Shown here piece by piece: positions 50,766 through 58,695 of a stretch of 64,000 nt of DNA. This DNA is from Bog-756 sp963701325 (GTDB lineage Bacteria > Actinomycetota > Acidimicrobiia > Acidimicrobiales > RAAP-2): contig OY969604.1 in the NCBI GenBank assembly GCA_963701325.1, forward strand, positions 3,162,001 to 3,226,000. The letters run 5' to 3'. The notes beneath the pieces were generated by a model. That model was not told the origin of the DNA, ran no database searches, and was given only the letters and a program-made list of their open reading frames with translations. Position 1 is the stretch's first letter. Each line of letters opens with the position of its first letter. Both the position numbers and the translations under genes were made by a program.

Positions 50766-51884
50766 TCAGGAGATCTTCAGCGTGAGCGTGGCGCTCGCCA
50801 CCTGATGTGTCGGCAGGGACGCATCGGTCACAGTGACCTTGATCGACCTCGTTCCTGCTGGAACTGTGTTCGGCACCGTGCCCGAGAGCAGGCCGTAGAT
50901 GCTCAATTTGAGACCGGCCGGCAGCACTGTGGTGGTTTTCCAGGTGAGAGGGGCCTTGCCGCCCAGGGCAGCCAGTTTGTCGCTATAGGCGAGTCCCCTG
51001 GTGAGGGTGGGCAGAGCAGTCGTCGACACGTGGAATCCCAGAACCCGCAGCACAAAGTCCTGCGTGGCGTCACCGCCCACGCCATTGTGGGCGGTGAAGG
51101 TGATGTGGAAGGTTCCGGTCACCGTTGGAGTCCCGGAGAGTCTGCCGAAGTATGTCACTCCGGTGGGGAGGGCTCCCGTCTTCAGGATCTTCGGATTCGG
51201 GAGGCCGGTCGCAGTCGGCGTGAACGTCCCATAGACCCCCTTTGTGAAGGTCGCGGAGCTACTACTGGTCATCGCTGGTGGCACACCAACCACGATGTCC
51301 ACAGGGCCACTGAACCCTCCGGTTCCTCCGGCGTTGATCGCCGCGACCGTGAACGAGTAGCTCATCCCGTTGATCAATCCGCTGATCGCGGCCGTCAGAA
51401 CAGCCCCGACGGTCACGGAGAATTGTTGTCCCGTCATCGGCTGGACGTCGATCTGAAACCCCGTGACCAATGGCCCACTGTCGGTGGGAGGTTCCCACCT
51501 CAGAAAGGCCATCCCGCTGAGGGCGGAGACGCTCACATCGGTGGGTACGCCCGGGACCGGGAGACAGCTCGCCGTGCTCTGGCCGCCCACCGTGCGGCAA
51601 CCGCCGACGGTGCTGCAACCGCCGATGGTGCTGCAACACCCCACAGTGCTCTGACCACCGACGTTGCTGCAGCATCCGACCGTGCTCTGGCCACCCACGT
51701 TGCTCTGACCGCTCTGACCGCCCAGGGAGCTCTGGCCGCCCACGGGGCTGCAGTTCCCGACGTTGCTCTGCCCTCCGACCAGGCTGAACACGGAAGAACC
51801 GGTGATCAACGGCACGAGCAGGCCAAGGACCAACACAGAGGCGGTGGCCGTCGCGAGCACCTTGGTCCGATGGCTCACCTTCAC
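50766..51884 (-). CDS. Secreted protein: Cys-rich GGQS repeats, FN3 and Ig-like domains
   Basis: 372 residues. Signal sequence (VLATATASVLVLGLLVPLITGSS), then about residues 36-105 of short repeats such as VGGQSTVGCCSTIGGCSTVGG with paired cysteines. A fibronectin type III domain follows (about 110-200: PGVPTDVSVSALSGMAFLRWEPPTDSG...YSFTVAAINAGGTGGFS). Two Ig-like/putative-Ig (He_PIG-type) domains complete it (GLPNPKILKTGALPTGVTY...GTPTVTGTFHITFTAHNGVGG; LTWKTTTVLPAGLKLSIYGLLSG). It is likely a surface adhesin or matrix component. Its ATG overlaps the stop of the upstream polymerase gene by four bases, linking it to polymer assembly. Confidence 0.78.
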   Translation of the reverse strand: MKVSHRTKVLATATASVLVLGLLVPLITGSSVFSLVGGQSNVGNCSPVGGQSSLGGQSGQSNVGGQSTVGCCSNVGGQSTVGCCSTIGGCSTVGGCRTVGGQSTASCLPVPGVPTDVSVSALSGMAFLRWEPPTDSGPLVTGFQIDVQPMTGQQFSVTVGAVLTAAISGLINGMSYSFTVAAINAGGTGGFSGPVDIVVGVPPAMTSSSSATFTKGVYGTFTPTATGLPNPKILKTGALPTGVTYFGRLSGTPTVTGTFHITFTAHNGVGGDATQDFVLRVLGFHVSTTALPTLTRGLAYSDKLAALGGKAPLTWKTTTVLPAGLKLSIYGLLSGTVPNTVPAGTRSIKVTVTDASLPTHQVASATLTLKIS

Positions 51885-53239
51885 GTGACTCTCCTCGTTG
51901 TCAGTCCGGCGATTGCACCGCCGAGCAACCCGATGACAGGAATGTGCCAGTCAAAATCCACGCCACCGACAACGGCGAAGCAGACGAGCGCTGCCACCGC
52001 GCAGGAGGACAGCACATCCCTTCGGCGGGCGACGCGGAGCAAGCTCATCCCCGCCAGGCCCAGGAGTCCTACTCCGATCAACCCGCAGCCAGCAGCCAGT
52101 TGAAGGTATTCGTTGTGCACGAAGTGGGCATACGTGCCGTCCGATGCATGGAACTGCAAGATCCTGTCGGGGCCTACCCCCACCCACGGTGACGTGGCGA
52201 ACTGGTGGTAGCCGGCTGACCATTCGACGGCACGATCTCCGTTGCTGGGGGCGAGCACCCGGAGCTCGATCTGGTGGTGAAGGAGCACAGCGATCACCAG
52301 CAGGGAGCAGATCGCCACGAAGCCCAGCACGATCGGTCTTGCCCATCCGACGGTCCCGCCCCGAAGTGTCGGCCGAACGGCCACAGCGGCGCCGACATTG
52401 GCGATGAGGGCGATGCCCAGAAGTGGTGCATTGCCACTCGACCCCGACGTGGCCACGGCCGTTGCGCCGAGCGCCACACCGGCTGCCAGCGGAACGAGGA
52501 AGAGCCGATATCTGCCCAGCGGGACCAGGAGAGCCGCACACAGGAGGGCGAGAATGGGACCTCGACTCTGAGTCGCGATGAGGCCTCCCATGCACAGACA
52601 CACAGCGGCACGCATTGGCCAGAGCTCCGCTCGCGTGGCCAATGCCAGCAACAGGCACAGGGCCAGTACCGCCCCGGTCGCGTCTGCGTAGGTGAGGGTG
52701 GACGACAGTCTCCAGAGGTTCTGCGACGGCATCGCCATCGGGTACCAGCGCCAGATGAGGCCGGCGAAGCCAACCAGCGCTGCAAGGGCGCCGGCGCAGG
52801 AGATCACCTGCGCCGCGACCTGCCTCTGACGGATGCCGAGGGCACCGACACAGACGAAGGCAGCCCCGAAGCCCAACACACTGGCGCCGAAGGGGAGGAA
52901 CGAGGACAGCGAATAGGTCGTCACCGATCTGACCAGCCACCATGCAGCCAGGCCCAGGAGGCTGGCAACGGCGGCGCGAGACCACACGTCGAGGCGGACC
53001 AACGCGAGGGCCAACACGAGCACCGTTCCAGAGACGCACAGGGTGACCAGGGCCTGGGGCAACCAGAACCCGCCCTCATGGAACCCCTGGACGACAGCGA
53101 GTCCGGCCAGGACGGCGGCCAGCAGCCAGACCTTCGGCACCCGCTGTGTTCCCGAGGGCGCGTCCGCGAGCAGCCGATTGTTCGGAGCGTGGTCGAGCGT
53201 CTGCACCTCAGACCACTCCGCGTCCGCCGCGACGACCAT
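51881..53239 (-). CDS. O-antigen ligase / Wzy-like polymerase
   Basis: About 452 residues with 12 or so transmembrane helices. The long extracytoplasmic loop near the C-terminus has the Wzy_C pattern: VEWSAGYHQFATSPWVGVGPDRILQFH, then HNEYLQLAAGCGLIGVGLLGL. Such proteins polymerise or ligate lipid-linked glycans outside the membrane, which complements the flippase and glycosyltransferases of the divergent operon. The ATG at 53239 is chosen because GGAGGGGG lies 7-8 nt upstream; an ATG at 53257 and a further in-frame extension are less likely. It overlaps the FN3-protein gene by four bases. Confidence 0.82.
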   Translation of the reverse strand: MVVAADAEWSEVQTLDHAPNNRLLADAPSGTQRVPKVWLLAAVLAGLAVVQGFHEGGFWLPQALVTLCVSGTVLVLALALVRLDVWSRAAVASLLGLAAWWLVRSVTTYSLSSFLPFGASVLGFGAAFVCVGALGIRQRQVAAQVISCAGALAALVGFAGLIWRWYPMAMPSQNLWRLSSTLTYADATGAVLALCLLLALATRAELWPMRAAVCLCMGGLIATQSRGPILALLCAALLVPLGRYRLFLVPLAAGVALGATAVATSGSSGNAPLLGIALIANVGAAVAVRPTLRGGTVGWARPIVLGFVAICSLLVIAVLLHHQIELRVLAPSNGDRAVEWSAGYHQFATSPWVGVGPDRILQFHASDGTYAHFVHNEYLQLAAGCGLIGVGLLGLAGMSLLRVARRRDVLSSCAVAALVCFAVVGGVDFDWHIPVIGLLGGAIAGLTTRRVT

Positions 53240-53496
53240 GCTTGCGTCCCCCTCCATGGGCCCGAGAGCCCTCGAGGAGGCTACAAGTCGGCACAGGGTC
53301 CCGCAATCGACGGAGCAGGTGCGTGCCGGCTGCGACGTTGTCACTGTCGCCGTGCACGGAGCGTGGGCTCGGGTCGACGAGAGCGGTTGACGCTCGTGAC
53401 GTCGGGGCCTACCTTTTCGTCAGACACCTGGAGGGGCATTGGGTGTAGGCGGTTGGTGTTGATCCCACGTTCGATTCATCACCGAAAGAGGTCCCG

Positions 53497-54129
53497 ATGT
53501 TACGCAGAGTGCTCTTGTTCGCCGCCGTGGTCCCGACATTCACCGGGTTGCTGTTCGTCGCCTCACAAGGCACTGCTGTCGCAGCTCCGCTTGCCACTGG
53601 GACCGCCAGTTGCCTGGTCAGCAGTGGGGCCGGCACGGTCAGCCCAGGGCTCTCTGCCGGCGGGCACCTCTATGGGGTCAAGATCAACTTCTCGGCCAAG
53701 CTCGGGTCCCCGACTGCTGCTTGCGGCGGTGCGGTGACCACACCCCTCGGCGTGCATGTCGTCGGCGGCTCCATGGTTGGCACCGGCTACTACAACGCTC
53801 CCTCGGCGTTGGCTCACGGAAGCTCGTGTACGAACTTCGATGGGCCCGACAAGGTCGGCACGATCAAGGTCACGATCACCTGGATCACCACCGGAGGCGG
53901 GATCGCCCCGACGGTGATCACCTACACGAACAACGTCGCCACGGTCACCGGTCCGCTCAACGGACACGACACGATCAAGCTCATCGCACCCACGGCCGTC
54001 AAGACCGGCTCCTTCACCGCCGGGGCCCCGCGCACCACCAAGATCGTGACCACGCTTCCAGCTCCCGGGACGTACTGCGTCGGATCGACCACCGCGTTCA
54101 AGATCACCGGAGGGGCAGTCGGCGTCTGA
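53497..54129 (+). CDS. Secreted hypothetical protein
   Basis: A 210-residue protein with a clear signal peptide (RRVLLFAAVVPTFTGLLFVASQGTAVAAP) and a beta-rich mature domain containing four cysteines (TASCLVSSG, TAACGGAV, GSSCTNFDG, GTYCVGST), probably two disulfides. There are many Thr/Gly/Val strands and no membrane anchor. No family recognised. Monocistronic and followed by a strong hairpin terminator. Confidence 0.7.
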   Translation: MLRRVLLFAAVVPTFTGLLFVASQGTAVAAPLATGTASCLVSSGAGTVSPGLSAGGHLYGVKINFSAKLGSPTAACGGAVTTPLGVHVVGGSMVGTGYYNAPSALAHGSSCTNFDGPDKVGTIKVTITWITTGGGIAPTVITYTNNVATVTGPLNGHDTIKLIAPTAVKTGSFTAGAPRTTKIVTTLPAPGTYCVGSTTAFKITGGAVGV

Positions 54130-54142
54130 CGACTGACCCGCT

Positions 54143-54178
54143 GGTAGGCGACGGTGGGGAGAGCCACCGTCGCCTACC
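54143..54178. terminator. Strong hairpin terminator
   Basis: GGTAGGCGACGGTGG (54143-54157), 6-nt loop, CCACCGTCGCCTACC (54164-54178): a perfect 15-bp stem beginning 13 bp after the secreted-protein stop. No T-tract, in keeping with actinobacterial terminators. Confidence 0.8.
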
Positions 54179-54329
54179 TGTCGCTGCCAACTGAGATGGG
54201 ACCTCCCGGCGTTTCGATGGCGCTCGCCTCCACCAGGCAGGAAGCACCGGCGACCGGGCCCCCACGTACAATCGGAGCCGTGGGGATGAGCCCATTCGGC
54301 ACCCCCTCGGAACCAGGAGAGAAACAGGC

Positions 54330-54731
54330 ATGCCCAGGAGCGGGTCCCAGGACGGCAAGTCTCCGTCTCAACTGATCGACGGGAGAATCAAGGAGCTCGG
54401 CGACTGGCGGGGCGAGATGCTCAGCCGGCTCCGCACGCTCATCAAGGAGACCGATCCCGAAGTCGTCGAGGAGTGGAAGTGGAGAGGTGTGCCGGTCTGG
54501 GAGCACGACGGCATGATCTGCACAGGCGAGACCTACAAGGCCATCGTGAAGTTGACCTTCGCCAAAGGGGCGTCTCTGAAGGACCCTGCGGGTCTGTTCA
54601 ATTCGAGTCTCGACGGGAACACGAGGCGTGCCATCGACTTCCACGAAGGCGAGAAGATCAACGAGAAGGCATTCAAGGCCCTCGTTCGTGCGGCCGTGAC
54701 CCTGAACCAGTCCAAGGTCAAGAGCCGCTGA
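54330..54731 (+). CDS. DUF1801-domain protein
   Basis: A 133-residue soluble protein of the DUF1801/YdhG-like fold: LIDGRIKELGDWRGEMLSRLRTLIKETDPEVVEEWKWRGVPVWEHDGMICTGETYKAIVKLTFAKGASLKDP, then NTRRAIDFHEGEKINEKAFKALVRAA. The family is widespread, small and uncharacterised in mechanism. GGAGAGAAACAGGC precedes the ATG. It converges on the MFS gene, 35 bp away. Confidence 0.82.
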   Translation: MPRSGSQDGKSPSQLIDGRIKELGDWRGEMLSRLRTLIKETDPEVVEEWKWRGVPVWEHDGMICTGETYKAIVKLTFAKGASLKDPAGLFNSSLDGNTRRAIDFHEGEKINEKAFKALVRAAVTLNQSKVKSR

Positions 54732-54766
54732 ACCTGCCGGTACCCGTTTCGGCTGAGCCGGGCGGC

Positions 54767-56314
54767 TCAGGCCGGGAGTTCCATCGCCGGTTCGAGTCGA
54801 CCCCCGCAGTCCTCGTTGGCGAGCGCAGGCGCTCCTGCCTCTTCGGATGCCGGATTGCGCGGGAGCAGCATCGTCATCGCCAGTGCGAATGCCACCAGTC
54901 CGATGTCGGCTACGAGTCCGGCCTGCAGCGCAGCGACGATTCCGGCGCTGGCTTCCCGGGCGAAGTAGAGGGTGCCCACGGCGGCGATGCCGAGGGTCAT
55001 CGAAAACTGCTGCGTCGTCGTCAACGCCCCTGACGCAGCGCCGGTTGCGCTGGCCGGAACGCTCAGGAGCACTCCGGAGACGATCAGCGGGATCACCAGA
55101 CCGTTGCCCACACCGATGAGTGCCAGCACGGGCGCCAGCTCGAGGGAGGTCGCGGACAGCCCGGACACGCTGACCACGATGGCCAACCCGACGACCCCGG
55201 CGAGGGCGGTGGCTGCCCCGACCGAGATGATCGATGCCCCGTACCGGGCGTGGAGCCGGCGTCCCCGCAGCGACGAGAGGGCGAACGCCACCCCGAGCGG
55301 GGCGAAGGTGAGGCCGGCGCGCATGGGGGAGTAGTGCAGGCCCTCTTGCAGGAAGAGGGTCAGCGTGAGGAGCACGCTGCCGAAGAACGAGAAGAACCCC
55401 AGGTTCACCAGCAGCCCCAGGTTGAACGCCCGATGTTGGAACAGGTTGAGGGGGAGGAGCGGGTGGCCGCCCTCTTTGCCGAGCCGGTTCTCCCACCACA
55501 CGAAGGACGCCATGAGCGCGGTTCCGGCGACGAACGATGCCCAGGTCCAGGCCGGCCAGTGCTCGGCCTGACCGAGGACCAGCGGGGCGGTGATGGCCCC
55601 CACACCCAGGGTCAGCAGCACCACGCCCAGCGGGTCGAGCCTGTCGGCGACGTCTGGCTTCGACTCCGGGAGGAGTCGCCGGGAGAGAACGATGGCGGCG
55701 ATGCCGATCGGCACGTTGACCAGGAAGATAGGCCGCCAGCCCCACCCGAAGAGATCGAGGTGCAAGAGCACGCCTCCGAGGATCTGTCCCGCAACCGTGC
55801 CCAGCCCAACCGTCACACCGAAGAGCGAGAACACCCGAGGTCGCTCGTCCGGGCGGAAGCTCACGTTGAGAATGGACAGGGCCTGGGGGACCATGGCGGC
55901 GGCCCCGAACCCCTGCGCCAGACGCCCCACCACGAGGATCGCGCTGGTCGGGGCGATCCCCGACAGCAGGGAGGCCGCGGCGAAGATCCCGAGGCCGATC
56001 ATGAACATGCGCCGACGACCGAGGAGGTCGCCCAGCCGCGCTCCGGTGACCAGGCCGGATGCGTAGCTGAAGGAGTACCCGGCCACGATGAGCTCGAGCG
56101 TCGCCGATGAGGCGTGCAGGTCCCCCTGGATGCTGGGCGCCGCCACGTTGACCACGAAGATATCGAAGAGCGACATGAAGGTGGCCGTGAGCACGACGGG
56201 CAGTGCCCTCCAGCGGCGGGGGTCGTAGGCTTGGGCCTCGTCGGCAGCGCCGGCATCGGCGACCTCCGAGCGCGTCTCGGTCACGGTGGACGGTGCTGCC
56301 TGGGTCAGGGTCAT
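54767..56314 (-). CDS. MFS drug/proton antiporter (DHA2, 14 TM)
   Basis: About 515 residues and 14 helices. Motifs: LPVVLTATFMSLFDIFVVNVAAPSIQ (helix 1 motif D1), GARLGDLLGRRRMFMIGLG (motif A), VVGRLAQGFGAAAMVPQALSI and GTVAGQILGGVLL (motif C-like). An export pump for drugs or other hydrophobic compounds. The ATG at 56314 (MTLTQAAPSTV) is preferred over the one at 56371, because the latter lies inside the palindromic operator at 56350-56377. The divergent ArsR-type gene is the likely repressor. Confidence 0.88.
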   Translation of the reverse strand: MTLTQAAPSTVTETRSEVADAGAADEAQAYDPRRWRALPVVLTATFMSLFDIFVVNVAAPSIQGDLHASSATLELIVAGYSFSYASGLVTGARLGDLLGRRRMFMIGLGIFAAASLLSGIAPTSAILVVGRLAQGFGAAAMVPQALSILNVSFRPDERPRVFSLFGVTVGLGTVAGQILGGVLLHLDLFGWGWRPIFLVNVPIGIAAIVLSRRLLPESKPDVADRLDPLGVVLLTLGVGAITAPLVLGQAEHWPAWTWASFVAGTALMASFVWWENRLGKEGGHPLLPLNLFQHRAFNLGLLVNLGFFSFFGSVLLTLTLFLQEGLHYSPMRAGLTFAPLGVAFALSSLRGRRLHARYGASIISVGAATALAGVVGLAIVVSVSGLSATSLELAPVLALIGVGNGLVIPLIVSGVLLSVPASATGAASGALTTTQQFSMTLGIAAVGTLYFAREASAGIVAALQAGLVADIGLVAFALAMTMLLPRNPASEEAGAPALANEDCGGRLEPAMELPA

Positions 56315-56349
56315 CGGCTGATTCGCTTTCACCCGGAGGGGAATGGGCC

Positions 56350-56377
56350 CGATAGTTCGATGGTTATGCAACTATCG
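56350..56377. promoter_or_regulatory. Operator between MFS pump and ArsR regulator
   Basis: CGATAGTT, 12 bp, AACTATCG forms a perfect 8-bp inverted repeat, with a second overlapping pair GTTCGAT...ATCGAAC (56355-56361 and 56374-56380). The doubled palindrome in the divergent promoter fits binding by two dimers of the ArsR-type regulator. Confidence 0.7.
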
Positions 56378-56436
56378 AACAGAAGGATCGCAGCAGGTAT
56401 TCCCGATCGGGAGAGAGGATCTGAGGAAGGTGCGTC

Positions 56437-56766
56437 ATGCGTGAGCGAGCGGAGCTCCCAGAAGAGGAGATCGACCTGGCCGCGGTCATGCACGCCCTCG
56501 CAGATCCCTCGCGCCTTCGGATGGTCGCGGCCCTCGACGACGCGCCGGAGCTCTCGTGCGCGGACCTGGGTCAGCAGGCCGGCACACGACTGGCGAAGTC
56601 GACCACGACCCACCACCTCGGGGTCTTGCGGGATGCCGGCATCGTCACGACCCGCCACGAGGGTCAGCGCAAGCTGGTCACCCTCCGCCGACCCGAGCTC
56701 GACTCGAGATTCCCCGGGCTGCTCGACGCCGTGGTCGCCGGGATCGGTGATCCCAAGGAGTGGTGA
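56437..56766 (+). CDS. ArsR-family transcriptional regulator
   Basis: A 109-residue winged-helix repressor: VMHALADPSRLRMVAALDDAPELSCADLG, recognition helix region RLAKSTTTHHLGVLRDAGIVTTRHEGQRKLVTLRRPEL. No cysteine metal-binding CxC is present, so the inducer is probably organic (a substrate of the pump) rather than a metal. Divergent from the MFS gene with a shared palindromic operator between them. Likely autoregulated. Confidence 0.88.
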   Translation: MRERAELPEEEIDLAAVMHALADPSRLRMVAALDDAPELSCADLGQQAGTRLAKSTTTHHLGVLRDAGIVTTRHEGQRKLVTLRRPELDSRFPGLLDAVVAGIGDPKEW

Positions 56767-56975
56767 CGAAGGAACCGCCGCGTCGAAGCGCCCGTCACCA
56801 TCGACGGACTCGACCGCGTTGCGACGTGCAGGTGACGGCAGCGTGACGGTTTGGTGGCGGTAACGCTTTGCTCCGGCCGATCGTTCAATTGGGTGGCGCC
56901 CTGCCGCGTGCGTTGGCCACCCTACCGATGGCGAAGCCGGGCCGACAGAGGGGCAGAGAGCGATAGGAGGACCGC

Positions 56976-57419
56976 ATGCAATCTCAGATCGTCCGTAGGT
57001 GCGTGCTGGGCGGTTCGGCGGCGTTGATGCTCGCCTTGCCGCTCGGGGGACTCGCGTCTTCGGCGTCGGCGGCGACGCCGGTGCCACCATCGATCACAGC
57101 CAACCCGAACAACCTCATGGTCAACACCGACACGGTCCTGACCGGGAGGAACTTCGCACCAGCGGCGAAGGTCCATCTCACCGAATGCGGGAAGACCAAC
57201 TGGATCGCACCGCAGAGCCCCTGCAACACCAACAACACGGTGACGGTGACGACCAACTCCCTCGGCGGGTTCCGGACCAAGTTCAAGGCCGAGCTCTGCC
57301 CCGGAGGAGTGAGGGTGGGACCGACAGCGCTGCGCTGCTACATCGGGGTGGTGAAGCCGACCGGCGTCGACACCATCGCCTTGGTGCCCTCCGTCAAGAT
57401 CGTGGTCACGTATCCCTGA
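56976..57419 (+). CDS. Secreted neocarzinostatin-like Ig-fold protein
   Basis: 147 residues with signal peptide (GGSAALMLALPLGGLASSASA) and a 110-residue beta-sandwich. ITANPNNLMVNTDTVLTGRNFAPAAKVHLTECG, the paired CNTNNTVTVTTNSLGGFRTKF and the end ALRCYIGVVKP follow the neocarzinostatin/macromomycin family pattern, with four cysteines for two disulfides. Family members bind enediyne chromophores, but most actinobacterial homologues have no known ligand and no enediyne genes are nearby. GGAGGACC lies before the ATG. Confidence 0.65.
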   Translation: MQSQIVRRCVLGGSAALMLALPLGGLASSASAATPVPPSITANPNNLMVNTDTVLTGRNFAPAAKVHLTECGKTNWIAPQSPCNTNNTVTVTTNSLGGFRTKFKAELCPGGVRVGPTALRCYIGVVKPTGVDTIALVPSVKIVVTYP

Positions 57420-57442
57420 CCGGGTCGGGTGAGCGCTATCGG

Positions 57443-57461
57443 CCCGGGCTTCCAGCCCGGG
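57443..57461. terminator. Hairpin terminator
   Basis: CCCGGGCT (57443-57450), TCC, AGCCCGGG (57454-57461): an 8-bp GC stem with a 3-nt loop, 24 bp after the secreted-protein stop. Confidence 0.6.
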
Positions 57462-57579
57462 TCGATGCGCGAACCAGGCGGTGATCGGGATTCCGGCGCT
57501 TGCGGCTTGCGCCGATCGGTCTCCAGGCGGAATGCTCTGCTGGTACGCGGACAAGGGGTCCTCGGCGCGGGGAGGCATC

Positions 57580-57774
57580 GTGAAGTCACGGCTGGTGGTG
57601 GCGGCGCTGGCGCTCGTCAGCTTGGCGATCGGCGGGTTGGTCTTCCTGGTCGCCCGGGCCAGCGGTCGTGAGCGCGAAGTGGAGCGTCAACGGCGCGAGC
57701 GACTCGAACGACTGGGACGCCCGGTCTCCACGCCGCCAGCGCCGACCCGGCGGGTCGGTCAGGTGTCCCGGTAG
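57580..57774 (+). CDS. Small single-helix membrane protein
   Basis: 64 residues: one hydrophobic helix (VVAALALVSLAIGGLVFLVA), then a strongly charged stretch REREVERQRRERLERLGRP and a Pro-rich tail. The GTG at 57580 is preceded by GGAGG at 57571-57575, which decides the start over an upstream in-frame ATG. Function unknown. Confidence 0.55.
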   Translation: MKSRLVVAALALVSLAIGGLVFLVARASGREREVERQRRERLERLGRPVSTPPAPTRRVGQVSR

Positions 57775-57917
57775 TCCTCTGCGTTCGAGGCATCCCGAGT
57801 GGGGTCGTCGGGGCCGGTGAGGTCGTCGAGCCCCGCCCACGAGTCGAACGGCCTGCGACGCGGCTGGGATAGGGTCTGCCGTCCGGATCGGGCGCCTCTG
57901 CTCGGGAGGGGTGAGCG

Positions 57918-58568
57918 ATGGAGTGGCAGGTGCTGGAGTCGTTGTCGGAGACCGACCGGCGGTCGCTCCTCGCACGCTGCAGACGGCGACGGTTCCCGAG
58001 GGGTGGATTCGTCTTCCACGAGGGCGATCCCGGTGAGAGTGCGCACCTCATCGACAGCGGGACCGTGGCGGTCCGGGTGACCAGCCCGATGGGCGATGTG
58101 GTCACCCTGGACGTCCTGGCAGCGGGGGACGCGTTCGGCGAGCAGGCGCTGCTCGGCAACGAGTCGACGCGATCGGCCACCGTGGTGGCGCTCGAACGCA
58201 CCGAGACGATGTCCTTCACCCGTGGCGAGTTCGAAGCGCTCTGGGAGAACCATCCCGACGCGGCCCGTGCGGTGGCCGCGATGCTCGACGCGCGCTTGCG
58301 CTCGACCGTACAGGCGCTGTTGGACGCGCTCTACCTCCCGGTCGAGACACGCGTCCTCCGGCGTCTCGTGCGCCTCGCCGGCATCTACGTCGATCGTCCG
58401 TCCCAGGCGATACCGCTGACCCAGGACGACCTGGCCAGCATGGCCGGCACGACCCGTCAGACGGTCAACCGTGTACTCGGCCAGGCCCAGGAGGACGGTC
58501 TCGTCACGCTCGCCCGGGGTCGGATCGTGGTCGACGACCCGGTCGCTCTTGCCAGGCGAGCCCGATGA
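57918..58568 (+). CDS. Crp/Fnr-family transcriptional regulator
   Basis: A 216-residue regulator: cyclic-nucleotide-binding barrel (FVFHEGDPGESAHLIDSGTVAVRV...LAAGDAFGEQALLGNESTRSATVVAL), a long dimer helix, and a Crp-type HTH (LTQDDLASMAGTTRQTVNRVLGQAQEDGLV). The phosphate cassette reads FGEQALLGNESTRSAT, which keeps the Gly-Glu but lacks a clear cAMP Arg-Ser pair position, so the ligand is uncertain. No FNR cysteines. Its target is not evident. Confidence 0.88.
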   Translation: MEWQVLESLSETDRRSLLARCRRRRFPRGGFVFHEGDPGESAHLIDSGTVAVRVTSPMGDVVTLDVLAAGDAFGEQALLGNESTRSATVVALERTETMSFTRGEFEALWENHPDAARAVAAMLDARLRSTVQALLDALYLPVETRVLRRLVRLAGIYVDRPSQAIPLTQDDLASMAGTTRQTVNRVLGQAQEDGLVTLARGRIVVDDPVALARRAR

Positions 58569-58695
58569 ACGGCGCTGACGGTCCACCCGGCCGGGCAGTG
58601 GCCCATCGAAGGAAATCGTGGACGGAAGCGGTACCCGACCTCTAGCATGTTCGTACTGCGGGGGGTTGCGGCGGTCCGGAAGGGGCAAAGAGGGC

